From the NCBI RefSeq assembly GCF_958298935.1, contig NC_084938.1:7695501-7759500 (forward strand): DNA of 64,000 nt. Reading direction: 5' to 3'. Of the stretch, positions 25,881 through 37,779 are shown piece by piece. The notes beneath the pieces were generated by a model. That model was not told the origin of the DNA, searched no databases, and saw only the letters and a program-made list of their open reading frames with translations. Origin of the DNA: Phragmites australis. Its lineage: Eukaryota; Streptophyta; Magnoliopsida; Poales; Poaceae. How positions within the stretch are numbered: position 1 is the first letter of the stretch; each line of letters begins with the position of its first letter. Position numbers and translations under genes: made by a program.

Positions 25881-26199
25881 TTCACAAATATTTTTTATTT
25901 TTCTTTTATTTTTTCTCACCTCAGCAACACTATAATATGAACCATTTTACATTGTTACGAACACACATCCTTTAGCTTGATAAGCATGTGATCAATTGTC
26001 ATATAACTTTCATTAGCAATTAATTAATGTAATTAGTAGTTACATTATGAGGATACACCCGTTGGGAAAAGACATCCACAACAGGTGCTTTACCTTCTCT
26101 TCATCCAGTGTGTGTGTGTGTGTATATATTAATGGGTATTTTTCTCATAAAAGAATATATATGTATATAATTGATTGATTGCTTGATTTTGTGGGCTAA

Positions 26200-26296
26200 T
26201 ATACATACATACATACATACATACATACATACATACATACATACATACATACATACATACATACATACATACATACATACATACATACATACATAC

Positions 26297-26362
<66 letters not shown>
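26200..26362. repeat. Compound microsatellite (CATA)n-(TA)n
   Basis: About 29 ATAC/CATA units (26200-26320, one interruption near 26293) are followed by about 20 AT dinucleotides. Open frames of tyrosine, methionine, cysteine and valine repeats across it are artefacts of the repeat. Confidence 0.97.
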
Positions 26363-26365
<3 letters not shown>

Positions 26366-26394
26366 CATTACTTAACACATTCATTTAATTATGG

Positions 26395-26940
26395 GGAAAA
26401 CAATGGTACTTTCATGCATGCACATAATATTAACATCTAGACAACAGTATATGAACCTAACTAAATTTGTTTCATATTTTTTGAGTTTTAGATATTTTTC
26501 TATGCATTTTAGATTATTTCAGCCAATTTATCAATATAACTATTACTACTTTCACTATTTTACTAGAATTTAACAAAAACATTATGTGTATGAACACATA
26601 CGTATATGAATATGTCTACATGTATACATATACGTATACATATTCATATTCATATATATGTACATACACATACGCGCAACCCATATGAACAATAGCTACA
26701 GTAACTTGTCCCAAAAAACAATGGTACTTTCATGCATGCACATATTATTAACATTTAGACGATAGTAATACTTACCTAACTAAATTTGTTTTCATATTTT
26801 TTGAGTGTTAGATATTTTCTTATGCATTTTAGATTATTTTAGGCAATTTATCAATATAACTATTATTACTTTCACTATTTTTCTAGAATTTCGTGAAAAA
26901 AATTATGTGTACGTACACATATGTATACATATACATATAT
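26395..26940. repeat. Direct duplication of about 210 bp inside the 5' LTR of copia 2
   Basis: Segment 26395-26600 (from 'aaaacaatggtactttcatgc' through 'attatgtgtatg') is repeated at 26715-26920 with scattered changes. The two copies are separated by an AT-rich spacer of tatacata-type repeats. Confidence 0.85.
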
Positions 26941-27048
26941 ATTTATATATACATATACATATCCATAAAGAATCCTACTCGGTACTCACCATTATTATCG
27001 CTAGCTTATTTCAGGAGAAGCAAAACTTTCCCTAGATATCCCTAGTTA

Positions 27049-27049
<1 letters not shown>

Positions 27050-27103
<54 letters not shown>
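27050..27103. repeat. (TA)n microsatellite
   Basis: An uninterrupted run of about 27 TA dinucleotides at the right border of the DNA that expanded the 5' LTR. Confidence 0.97.
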
Positions 27104-27105
<2 letters not shown>

Positions 27106-27170
27106 TGTTCATGATGAATAGAAGTTATTGTTTACTCTAGATTCTCTCTAATCGATTTCTACTCAAAATA

Positions 27171-29363
27171 CATTATCAGTCACTGGTTCTACCACTGATC
27201 TGCCACAACAATCAAGAACAGAGAGGCACAAAGGCCTCTCCCATACGGTAAGCACTCCATGGTAAATCCATTTTGCCCCATCCATGGCATACCTGCATCA
27301 TCCTTCTTCGTCGTCGTCGTCCTGTCACATCGTCCGCTGTCGCCGCTTGTCATCGTTCGTGCCATGGTCCTGCTCGTCGTCAGTTTGGTCACCATAGTGG
27401 CCCCGTGAGTGCCACAACCCCTGTGGCAGCCTCTCCGGCCATCTGGCCGCCACCATCACCGCCCCCAGCCTCGCTGCCCTTGCCACCCTTCTCTTTTGGA
27501 GTTCAGGCGCCTGAAGCACCGCCACTGGCATTGAGTCCTTAACGACAATAGCTACCACCACGATGGCGATTGACTGTGAACCACCGCCCACAATGGTAGC
27601 CCATTGAGGTGTTGTCCCTCTCTTTGGTCCGATGATGTGATGATCACCACGCTTACTCCTCCACTGAATGATGTGACGATCACCCGCTACAACTGGATCT
27701 TTAGGATCCATCGCGGCAGGAGCCTCCCTAGAGCCATGGCGAACCACGACCCCACTTCTTCCTGTGGCTTCGACCTCACCATGCTGGCTAGGTCTTCCTC
27801 CTTCACGCTGGCCTTCATTGACTCTAGCATCAATGTCGAGGAGGCACCCTCTGACGCGTCCTCTACCTCAACCTCCATCGACACCGTGTGGTCTGCCTTC
27901 TCCTTCGGTACCGATGGAGGCACGATGCAGATCTCTGACATTCACCACTGGATCCACTCACGGCGACACAGAGGCCACCACAAGTGCTCTGGCTCACCGC
28001 ATCCTCCACTGCTTCCTGACAGCAGTGGCCAACCACCGTCCATGTCTACGCCAGGGTTATGGGCCCCTGTGGCCCTCGACCTTCCCTCCGACATCGGCTA
28101 AGCGTGCCCGGACGTATGTGCATGCTTTGGGAAAGGGGCTTACGGGCCCCTTCATGCGTGCATGAGTGGAGGGAGGGGGTGTCACACCCCCAAAGTTGGT
28201 GACCCACCAGTGGCATGACGACGTGGCTCCAGCGTGACTTCATGGCAGTCCACTTCGACCGCCCCATCTAAGGTGATGGCGTACAGCACACACATGACCG
28301 ACAGCTCTTCGGCAGTGGTGACCTTTGACTTCCGCGCTAGCACTGCTCCACCAACGTCGACTGGTGGTCGGTGACTCTTCGACAAGTGACGTTCTGTGGC
28401 CCAACTCCAGCAGGCGATGCTATGTACCACCCATAGCGGCGGCGGCAACACAGGGGCAGTTAGGGTTCAACCCTAACCGCTGGCCAGATGCCTCCTCTCT
28501 TATATGGAGCGGGGAGGGGGGAGCCCACCTGGGCCGAATGGGCCACAAGGCCGGAAAGGCCTAAGCCTATGTTGACATGGCCCATAGGCCAATAAAGACC
28601 ATTTTGCAAAAGACCCCCGGGTTTCTAACAAATTGCAAAATGATCTAACTAGAAGTACTGTGTTTATAGTGCTTTTCATGTTTAGGCCGTCGGCGGTTAC
28701 AGTAATTACACATTGTGTTGTTTAATATTGTATTTTAGCTTTCCAGACCTTGTTTTTCTAGAATTTGTGTAATGTTCCATGTGTTTGCTTCAAGCAATCC
28801 CTATAACATGTAGTTTACTTAGCAATCTTTGTTTATTTTGCAATTAATTTTATTTATTGCAAAGTTTACATTTTACACTTACATTTATAATTAAGCCCGC
28901 AATTAATTCATATAAGCACATGACACTTAATTCAAAGTAGAATTTAATGCAAAATTTTCAGTGATTACCTCCAATTAATATTTGTGAAACACAAGGTGAT
29001 GGAATCAAGCATCTACTGCACCTTCACAGATTATGCTCCATCACTGTGAGGTCTACATAATGTCATTTTGACATTATGACTACCTTCAAAGTGTCCCTCC
29101 AAATAATCAATTTTGCATAACACAAGGTAGAAGGAATATAGGCATCTACTGACCATTATTAGAATATGCCTCCTACTACTGTGAGATCTACACCACATTT
29201 AGTGATTATCTTCAATGTGTTAGCTACATAATTTGAGGTCTACACTATGTAATTCAAGTCTCAACTTGACTTTACATATTTTGCATTACTACAACATTAC
29301 AATGATTCTTTAATTTACCCAAAGTGTAAATTCATTCAATCATTGGTCATTTTGTAGGACAAA
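27171..29363 (+). other. Long leader of copia 2 with a GC-rich, partly open segment
   Basis: Between PBS and gag lies 2.2 kb. The first half (27270-28600) is GC-rich, with overlapping open frames on both strands, and ends in a gcccacctgggccgaatgggcc segment. The second half is AT-rich. The same layout (GC-rich block, tatat, gggcc-rich block, AT-rich block, gag) recurs in the two other copia fragments at 46.5-48.1 kb and 50.6-56.7 kb. The protein frames (for example 27604-28101) show no recognisable domain, and I do not call them genes. Confidence 0.6.
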
Positions 29364-32363
29364 ATGTCCAATGTCAAGTTCGACAGACTCGAGTTAGATG
29401 GTCATAACTATCTAACTTAGGCAATGGATATGAAGATGAGTCTATCATCCTGCAGACTTATAACGGTGATTAATCCTCCTCAAGAAGGAGATATGCCACT
29501 TCTAGATCAAATCAAGTATGAGGCTTTATACTTTATAAGACACCATCTACATCCAGATTTAAAATCATAATACTTGATGGATGAAAATCCATATGATCTA
29601 CGGAATTCGCTCAAAGAGCGATATGAATAGCAAAAGGTAGTCATACTGCCTGGAGCTCAACGCGAGTGGTCCAACATTCGCATCCAGGACTTTAAGTCCA
29701 TTGGAGAATACAACTATGTTGTTCACAAGATCTACTCTAGGTTGCTATTTTGTGACAAAGCTCCCACATATGTGGAGAAAATTTGAGAAACTAAGTGGAA
29801 ATGTGCCTTGTTTATATGTGATGAGTGATTCACAAGTGTGTTGATTTGGTTTGATAATTTTTGGATTGCAAATGCATATAGATGTACTATAATTATGATC
29901 ATGACTAACCAAATTTGCAGATAAAATCGAGTTGGCATGTTTGTCTTTGAGTCCAGGAAAATTTGTACACGTCGGATGGTCCGGCGTTCAGACATAGTAC
30001 ACGCCGGAGTATTTTAAGCCAAGGCAAAACTTAAAGTACACACTAGATTGTCCGGCATAGGGTATCAGTGAACGCCAAAGATTTTCATGCAGAGAGGTTG
30101 CAAATCAGCTCTAGTGGACTTATATGCTCAGATGGTTTGATGATGAAGCAATATGAGCACTGAACTAATTTTTCCAAGGAAATATTTAGGAAGTGTTCGG
30201 GGTTATTCTACATGCCGAATGGTCTAGCGTGTACACCGGAGGATCGCCAGACTATTTCTTGCAGAAGAGAATTTTGGACGGAGGGGTCTGCTGAGTTGCA
30301 CACGCTGGATGGTCCAGCGCTCAGGAGGAGTGTGCACCGGATCATCCGGCGTTCACAATTTTTCTGAGATGTGCTTTGAACTAAGGATTTCAATTTGGAC
30401 TAACTGCAGGTGGAGTTATATGTTGTTAGAGATGCATGTTTATTTTTATTATGTTGTGCAGGTGATGGATGTAACTTGGCGGTCGACGGCGGGACGATCA
30501 GGGCCAAGCTGGGTGCTTAGTGCCGGACGATCAAGGAGGCTAGGCGGAGTCAAGGACGATCCTAGCTATGCACATGGAGGTCAAGAAAAGCATGAGAAGA
30601 TGGATGAAGACGTCGTATTGACAAAGTCAAGCAAAGGGGATGCCGGTATAAGTGACAAGGCGGCCTGAGGGATCAGGAGCAGGAGAGACTTGTCGGTGGT
30701 TAAGATTACAAGATGGAGTACACGTGTCAACATCGGGATGCTTGCTTGAGGTCAAGCACGTGGCAGTGAGTCATGTTTTGAGAAGCGTGCAAGGGGTTAC
30801 GAGGTTCAGCCTCAAAACTGTGGGAAGGATGAAAGTGCACGTGACATCATCGCGAAGCTTGCGTCGAGGCGAAGCTAAGTCATGAAGGGGCTACGGTCGT
30901 CCAATGGATGGAAGAGAAAATGGACCAAATGCCCTTGGCGGTAGGTAGAAGTGCACTACAAGAAAGGAGAATTTTGGGAACAAGCTAGGAAACTTAGGGG
31001 TCAAAGAACCTAGGCTATAAATAGAGGGGAGGGCTAGTTGAGCCCTTTGAACGAGCCAGTTGAGCCCCTTGAGTCATTCATAAGAGAGCTTTGTGTTAGG
31101 GTTTTAGATGAGAAGAAGAGAAGTGCTTAGCCTATGTATTATGTGAGAGCTGTGTGAGGAAAAATCTTTGTAATCCTCCTAAAATAGGGATAACCTCCGC
31201 AAGCAATGAAATTTGTGTTTACTCTTGTGCTTGTATTCACCTCCTTCTAGTTTCTCTCTATTGGTCCCCTTGCAAGTTTGCAAGTTTTTCTCTTCCCGTT
31301 GTGTTTTCGTTCTGGTTGTTGAGCTGAAATTTTTCCACATTGGGAAGTTGTTCTTCTTGTTGCTAGAAGCATAAAATTCTTATACATATGTATACAAGTG
31401 GGTCTTGAATTCCCTTGCCTTTAGATCATCAACTTGGAGAATTTCTTCTACCGGTGATCTTTTCTTTGCTTCGAAGGTTTCTTTCCTCAAGTTGCCATCT
31501 TTTGTGGCGATGGCTCGTGAGATGAGTTTCAATGTAACCTAGGGTTCATATACATCCACGAGAGCCATGTGTTTTTTCTTGATATTTCCTTAGCAACTTG
31601 ATTCTCTTTGGTTTTGCTTCCGCTATTGGTTTTTGAGGTGTGTTGGGTGATAAAAGGAGAAGGCTATCTGTTTCGAAAGAAACTGGTAAGGCGCCTATTA
31701 ACCCCCCCCCCCTCTAGTCGCCATTCTCAATCCTACAAAATTGAAAAAACTTTGTCTACAATGATTCCTACTCATAGGGTATTGAAACAACAATAACATG
31801 CTAGGAATTACTAGCACTATTCTGAATTAATTCACACTTTACTTCAGGCTAAAAAGCATTATGAACTTCTTTTTAAGAATCATCACCAGCGTCCTACAGA
31901 CACTGCTCTTTTACCTAAAGTTAATTCTAATATTTAGAATACCAAGAAGTTCGATAGCAACAAACGCCACCCAAATAACTCCAAAGGCAAGAAGAACCGC
32001 AACAAGAAGTGGATATTCTATGGACACAATAAGGGGAAGGGCATTTCCAAGAACAACAAAGATAAATCTGACATTTATCGTAAGTATGGTTGCTATAGCC
32101 ATACAACTAAGAAATGTCGCACTCCAAGACACTTGGTTGATCTCTATCTCAAGTCTGTTGGATAAAGCCGACCAGCTCAAAGCGGAAGATTTGAAGCACA
32201 TTTCAATCTTCAACCTGACACCACTAGGCAAGCCAGTTGTTCCCAAAGTGTTCCTCCAGAACCGGACACCAACATCACTCTGTAGCGGCATGAGGACCTT
32301 GAGAGCACCGACAATATGATCGTAGAATTTGCTTCCAATGACTTGTTTGGAGACCTCAATTAG
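29364..32363 (+). pseudogene. Copia 2 gag, split by a solo LTR
   Basis: Gag begins ATG at 29364. It is readable to 29783 with premature stops, is interrupted by the solo LTR (29784-31737), and resumes in the same frame at 31743. The restart carries the conserved phrase EKTLSTM...HRVL of copia gag. The second part includes a decayed zinc knuckle (YGCYSHTTKKCRTPRH, near 32087-32135; the first Cys is replaced by Arg or shifted) and ends DLFGDLN followed by TAG at 32361. Confidence 0.85.
29784..31737 (+). mobile_element. Solo LTR (1954 bp) inserted in copia 2 gag, TSD AAATT
   Basis: It starts TGAGAAACTAAG and ends CAATCCTACA. The 5-bp target duplication AAATT is perfect (29779-29783 and 31738-31742). 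No internal retrotransposon DNA is present, so this is a recombined solo LTR. A C-tract plus 'ctctagtcgccat' near the end is typical of SIRE/Angela-type copia LTRs. It also carries about five copies of the CCGGATGGTCCGG-type motif (29966-30355). A TATA-like ctataaatagagggg occurs at 31013. Confidence 0.9.
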
Positions 32364-32543
32364 CTCCCAATTAATTAGATATTATTATATCTATATCCTA
32401 CATAGTGTTATAATAGGTTGTTGTCATCTTATACTATATTATATATTCCAATAATGTATCAGCACATTGATACTCAATAAAGTTGTATGTATCCTATATA
32501 TCTACGAAGAATTTCACTTTAAATTCTCTATTTCTATATATAG

Positions 32544-35500
32544 TTGTCTACAGGGGACAATCCAATGGAAGAGGAAATATGCTTAGTGGATAGCTATACC
32601 ACTAACTCTATACTTAGGAAAACTAAATATTTCCAATCTCTTAAAAAGATTAAAGGAAATATTATGACAATCGCTAGATGTGATGCTATGATTGTTGGCT
32701 CTGGTCACGCCATAATCACTCTCCCTATGGGTACTCAAATCACAATTGATGATGCACTATTATATCCCGATTTAACACTACCCTACTAAGTTATAGAGAT
32801 ATCAGTCAAAATGGTTTCCATATCGAAACTCATGATGACAACAAAGAGGAATATCTCCTCATTACCAAAAATAACAGATATGCCAAACAAATACTAGAGA
32901 AAATTCCTTCTTAATCTTTAGGATTGTACTACACATCAAACCCGTACCACATGTTGCGTATAAGCTAACTTTCCAGAATGTTGACACATTCCAAAATGGT
33001 ATGATCCCCTTGGTCATCCCGGCGTTGGGATAATACAAAAAAATATCAGCAATTCAATTTGTCATGGTATAAATACTGCCAAATTCCCATAATCTTCGGA
33101 TCTTGTGTGCATTGCATGCGCCACAGGAAAATTAATTTTAAGACCCTCTTATCTTGAAATCCGAGATGAACCACTCAAATTTCTTGAACGCATTCAAGGC
33201 AATATATGTGGTCCAATTCAACCATTAACTTGACCGTTTAGGTACTTCATGGTTCTCATTGATGCATCGACACGATGGTCACATATGTGTCTTTTGTCCA
33301 CATGAAACCATGCTTTTGCCAAAATAATTGCTCAAATTATTAAATTACAAGCACATTATCCTGAACATAGGACATGATCCATTCGAATGGATAATGCGAC
33401 TGAATTCACCTCACGTGCCTTCAATGATTATTGTATGGCCCTCGGAATTCAAGTCCAGCATTTAGTATCATACATCTATACTCAAAATGGTTTGGCCAAA
33501 TCTCTCATTAAGAGAGTCAAGCTCATCACACAACTATTATTACATCATTGCAACTTACCAACTTCATGTTAGGGTCAAACAGTCTTACACGCTACTAACT
33601 TAATTTAATTGCGACCAACTGCATATCACATAGCTTCCCCACTGCAGTTAGTACGTAGAAATCCTCCTAGCATTTCCCATCTGCGAAAGTTTGGTTACAC
33701 TGTATACGTTCCGATCTCACCACCACAGCATACATCAATGGGCCCACACGGGAAATTGGGGATCTACGTGGGGTATAACTCTCCGTCGATCATAAAATAC
33801 CTCAAACCCCTCATATGGGACTTATTTACAGCCCGATATTCTGACTGCATATTTGATTAGGATCATTTTCCGGCATTAGGGGGAGACTCTAAGTACCAGA
33901 AAGAACGTTAGGAAATCAATTGGAATGCCACATATATTTTCTCCTCAGATCCACGTACTCAAGAATCTGAACTCCAAGTTCAAAAAATCATAAATTTGTA
34001 ACATATTGCAAATAACTTGATAGATGCATTTACTAACAATAAATGTGTCACAAAATCCTAAATTCCTTCTAGAAATGTGCCGGAAAGAGTGGAGGTACCA
34101 AACAAAATCACTCAACTCTCAAATCAAAATAAAAGGGGAAGAAGTACGGTCATAAAGAATAAAGCTTCTTGCAAGCTACTGCGGAAACAGAGAAATCCAT
34201 CCTCCAAAATAGTAAATGCAAATCAACATCAAGTTGAAAGACACTCAAGGCCTTTAGATACTATACATCCAGTGGATGATCAACATCCACATCCCAGCTC
34301 AACCATGCAAATGAATATTGATGCTGGGACATTAGAACACCCCGACTGTATCATAATGGGAAATCATGATGGGTCAGAAAGAATAGATGAAATTTCCATC
34401 AATTATATTGATTTTGGAGAATCATTTGATAGAAAGACTACAATTGTCAACACTTACTTCTCCTTAAAGATTGCAAATGACTTTCACAATGATCCAGATC
34501 CCAAGACCATGGCAGAGTGCTGCAAACACTCAGACTAGACACAATGGAAGGATGCAATCTAGGCATAATTGCGCTCACTCTCCAAAAGAGAGGTATTCAC
34601 ATCAGTAATACCTACTCCTCGTAACATCTTCCCTGTGGGATACAAGTGGGTTTTGTTCGTAAACGGAACAAAAATAATGAGGTGGTGAGATATAAAGCGA
34701 GGCTTTTAGCACAAGGGTTCACGCAGAAACTCGGCATTGATTTCAATGAGACTTATTCTCCAGTAATTAATGGAAACACGTTCCAATATCTAATTTCAAT
34801 GGCAGTTCAAAATCATCTATCTATGTAGTTGATGGATGTAGTAACCGATACCTCTATGGGTCACTTGATTTAGACATATATATGAAAGTACTCGAAGGAC
34901 TAGGCATTCCGAATCCAAACACAAACCACAACATATATTGTGTAAAGCTTAAAAAGTCACTATATGGCTTAAAACAGTCGGAAAGAATATGGTACAACCG
35001 ACTAAAAGAGTTCTTTCTATATAAAGGGTACTCTAACAATGATGATTGTCCATGTGTCTTCATAAAGAAGTCCTCAATAGGATTTTGTATCATCTCTATC
35101 TATGTCGATGATCTGAATATCATTAGAAATATAGAAGATATAGATGAAGCACGCAATCATCTAAAGACGGAATTTGAAATGAAGGATTTGGGTAAAACCA
35201 AATTTTGCTTGGGTATACAACTTGAGCATCTTCCTTTAGGTATCCGGTACACCAAGATGCATATACCCAGAAAATATTGGAGAAATTCAATATACACCAA
35301 TCATATCCATCCAAGACTCTCATGATTGTTCGATCTTTTGATATAAAGAAAGATCCATTTATACCATGGGATGAAATGAGAAGAAATAGCAGGACCCGAG
35401 GTCCCTTATCTCAGTGCCATTGGAGCACTAATGTATCTTGCAAATTGCATCAGGCCTGATATCGTATCTACAGTGAAATATGAATATCAGGCGAGAGTCA

Positions 35501-36005
35501 AGAATATCTTTCTTTATATTCTTAGAGATATAGAAAGAAAATAAAATATGAATATGATTGGTTACACTAATACTGGCTACTTATTAGATCCCCACAATGT
35601 TCTTACATGGTGGAACAACCTTTTCATGGAAGTCCTCAAAACATACTCTTGTGGCTATATCCATAAATCATTCTGCAATAATTGCATTATGAAGCATCAC
35701 ATGAATGTGTGTGGCTTCGCAAAATGATAAACCACATACAACAATCATGTGGTATCGGTTCTATTGAATCACCAACCATTATTTATGAAGATAATTCTGC
35801 ATGCATTGCTCAAATGCAAACATATTACATAAAGAGCAATATAACCAAACATATTACCCCTAAAATATTCTATCCTCGTGAATTGCAAAATAATGGGGAT
35901 ATAAAAATTTTGCAAACTAAATCATGTGATAATTTCGCTGATTTATTCACTAAGTCCTTACCAACTTTCGCATTTCAAAGATGTATTCATGTAATTGGTA
36001 TATGA
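32544..36005 (+). pseudogene. Decayed copia 2 pol (protease, integrase, RT, RNase H)
   Basis: Integrase is visible at 33120-33870 (RMDNATEFTSRAFNDYCMALGI; LRKFGYTVYVPI). RT is visible at 34640-35330 (VVRYKARLLAQGFTQKLGID; KKSLYGLKQSERIWYNRLKE; IISIYVDDLNIIRN; EMKDLGKTKFCLGIQLEH). RNase H is visible at 35690-36003 (CVWLRKMINHI; TIIYEDNSACIAQM; KSCDNFADLFTKSLP). Multiple stops and frameshifts separate the pieces. Domain order INT-RT-RH confirms Ty1/copia. Confidence 0.9.
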
Positions 36006-36383
36006 TGATTACAAGCAAGGTTCAGAGAGAGTTGATCCTTGAATAATAACTTATTCATATTATATTGCACTATTTTTCTTTATGATTTTTTTCCTATACG
36101 GTTTCTCATATAAGGTTTTTAATGAGGCAATATCTTCCTTATTCCTCGTATTTTCTCAAAGATTTTTTCTGGAGGTTTTAATATGATTCATAGATCATAG
36201 TTATTATTCTCTAAGCTCACCAATGAGTTTTTGCTATTTAGGTTTTTCCTTGCCTTTTTCATTGGGTTTTAAAGGAGTTTTAATAGCATATCAACATAGT
36301 ATTTTCTCCTCATATTTTCTCACAGGGTTTTGGAGGAGTTTTCAACCAGAAGTTTACATCACAGATAATTGATCAAGGTGGAG
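36006..36383 (+). other. 3' untranslated region of copia 2 and PPT-like tract
   Basis: AT-rich non-coding DNA with three diverged 'aggttttt..ggagttttaat' blocks (36110-36350). It ends in aaggtggag directly before the 3' LTR, the likely polypurine tract. Confidence 0.6.
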
Positions 36384-36631
36384 TGTTATGATCAGACATC
36401 CTTTGGCTTGATAAGCATGTGATCAAATGTCATATAACTATCATTAGTAGTTAATCAATGTAATTAGCAGTTACATTACGAGGAGACACCCGTTGGGAAA
36501 AGACATCCCCAACAGGTGATTTACCTTCTCTTCATCTAGTGTGTTTTTGTGTGTGTGTATAAACATTCTTCATGATGAATAGAAGTTACTGTTTACTCTA
36601 GATTCTCTCCGATCGATTTCTACTCACAATA
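36384..36631 (+). repeat. 3' LTR of copia 2 (248 bp)
   Basis: TGTTATGATCAGACATCC...CACAATA, followed by the TSD TACAT. It contains an unexpanded (GT)n tract at the position where the 5' LTR holds its extra 970 bp. Confidence 0.88.
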
Positions 36632-37259
36632 TACATTTTTGCTCAAGTTTGATGTAAGGGGTGACAGCTATGGACACAAACGCGTGTTTAAAAAATAGTG
36701 CAGAAACATTAGGAGTCAATCTTCCATGCAGAATTTGGCCTCAAAAAATTTTCCAGGCCGGATGTAATTTTTTATGTAGGTACGTAGAGTAAAAAACTTT
36801 GAAATTGGAGTATGTATGTAAAAGTTGTGCTCGTTTTACCGAATGGCACTCCGGATCACCTATCAAATCGTGATTGTTTGCATGAGATATTTAGAAATTC
36901 GTAAAATATTAATACAAATTGGATGAAGAAAAAAATTATATGTAAATTATAACCCTCAACAAAATTTAGCAAAATTAGTCATGTGACAGGTCATGGTTAT
37001 GAAATGTTACTAATGACCTTCGGCAAATAAGGTTAAAATGATAAAATATTCGGTTTCTATCATAAGTACGTGATAGGTGAGGTGGTAAGAGTGCTACACA
37101 CGTGAGGGGGAGATCGCAGCTTCGATTCCCACATAACACAGACTGGAAACAGTGTGAAAAATAGTATGGCTTGTGGGCATATGCGATGGGCCTACGTGGG
37201 GATGGCTCCGGTGAATTTTTTTTGACTTTTTTCGTGTAAAAAAACACGAAAAACGTTAA

Positions 37260-37438
37260 TCAGTCATTTGACGTGTCAAGATTACGACCCGTCACTAATA
37301 TTCAGTCATTAATAACGAGTCATAACCATCACTCGTCACTAATAACCTCTCATTAGTGACGCATTCAGAGTGATGGGTACATGACCCATCACTAATGATA
37401 GTTATCGCACGTCACTAATGAACTTTTTTCACGTAGTG
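37260..37438. repeat. CACTA right subterminal array and terminal inverted repeat
   Basis: Copies of gacccgtcactaat / attagtgacg in both orientations lead into the terminal AACTTTTTTCACGTAGTG. Confidence 0.85.
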
Positions 37439-37779
37439 TAAGAAACATGTCACAGGATGTGAGCAATCCATATGGAATTTGCCCCTCTTATATAACAGGA
37501 GAGATATCTCGATGTGGTTGGATTAAGAAAGTACATAGCCATACCAATATAATTAAAGAGTTAATCACAATTTAGTAATCTACTATAAAAATGAGTGAAT
37601 GGTTGAGCTATCATAAGTGTGGTTCGAATCTCATCTTGACTTTGACTGATATCGTGTGGTAAAGAGATCTGTGTATATGCATATCAAGGTTACCATGAAT
37701 TTACCGCTGGTAAGAGTGTATGCTAGACAATATAGATTGGGCATGCCTTGCTCTGAAGCAGGTATGCAATGATCACAAC

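Larger units (their letters stand above)
25953..27170 (+). repeat. Expanded 5' LTR of copia 2 (1218 bp)
   Basis: The first 165 bp and the last 70 bp align with the 248-bp 3' LTR. About 970 bp of extra DNA sits between them, exactly at a (GT)n tract. The extra DNA consists of a (TACA)n and (TA)n microsatellite, two diverged direct copies of a block of about 210 bp, and a second (TA)n run. Confidence 0.9.
25953..36631 (+). mobile_element. Copia element 2, nested in CACTA, TSD TACAT
   Basis: The 5' LTR (25953-27170), leader (27171-29363), gag (29364-32363, interrupted), pol (about 32550-36005) and 3' LTR (36384-36631) are in plus orientation. The target duplication TACAT is present on both sides (25948-25952 and 36632-36636). 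LTRs start TGTTA and end AATA, where AACA would be expected. The site after the 5' LTR reads cattatcag, one transition from the cgttatcag that follows the LTRs of the two other copies at 46.4 and 56.7 kb, so the three belong to related families. A solo LTR sits inside its gag. Stops throughout pol show it is dead. Confidence 0.9.
25404..37438. mobile_element. Non-autonomous CACTA element with subterminal repeats, split by copia-2
   Basis: The left end is CACTATGTAAAAAAAAG (25404). The right end is AACTTTTTTCACGTAGTG (ending 37438), an imperfect inverted match. Flanking triplets are TAT and TAA, one mismatch from a 3-bp target duplication. Both ends carry dense direct and inverted copies of a subterminal motif, gtgacgggtca / tgacccgtcac (25430-25880 and 37260-37415). 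Without the inserted copia element it would be about 1.35 kb with no transposase, so it is non-autonomous. Confidence 0.85.

Noticed and set aside
26101..26384. Open frames of repeated Tyr/Val/Cys/Met residues on both strands
   Set aside because: They are translations of the (CATA)n and (TA)n microsatellite and not genes.
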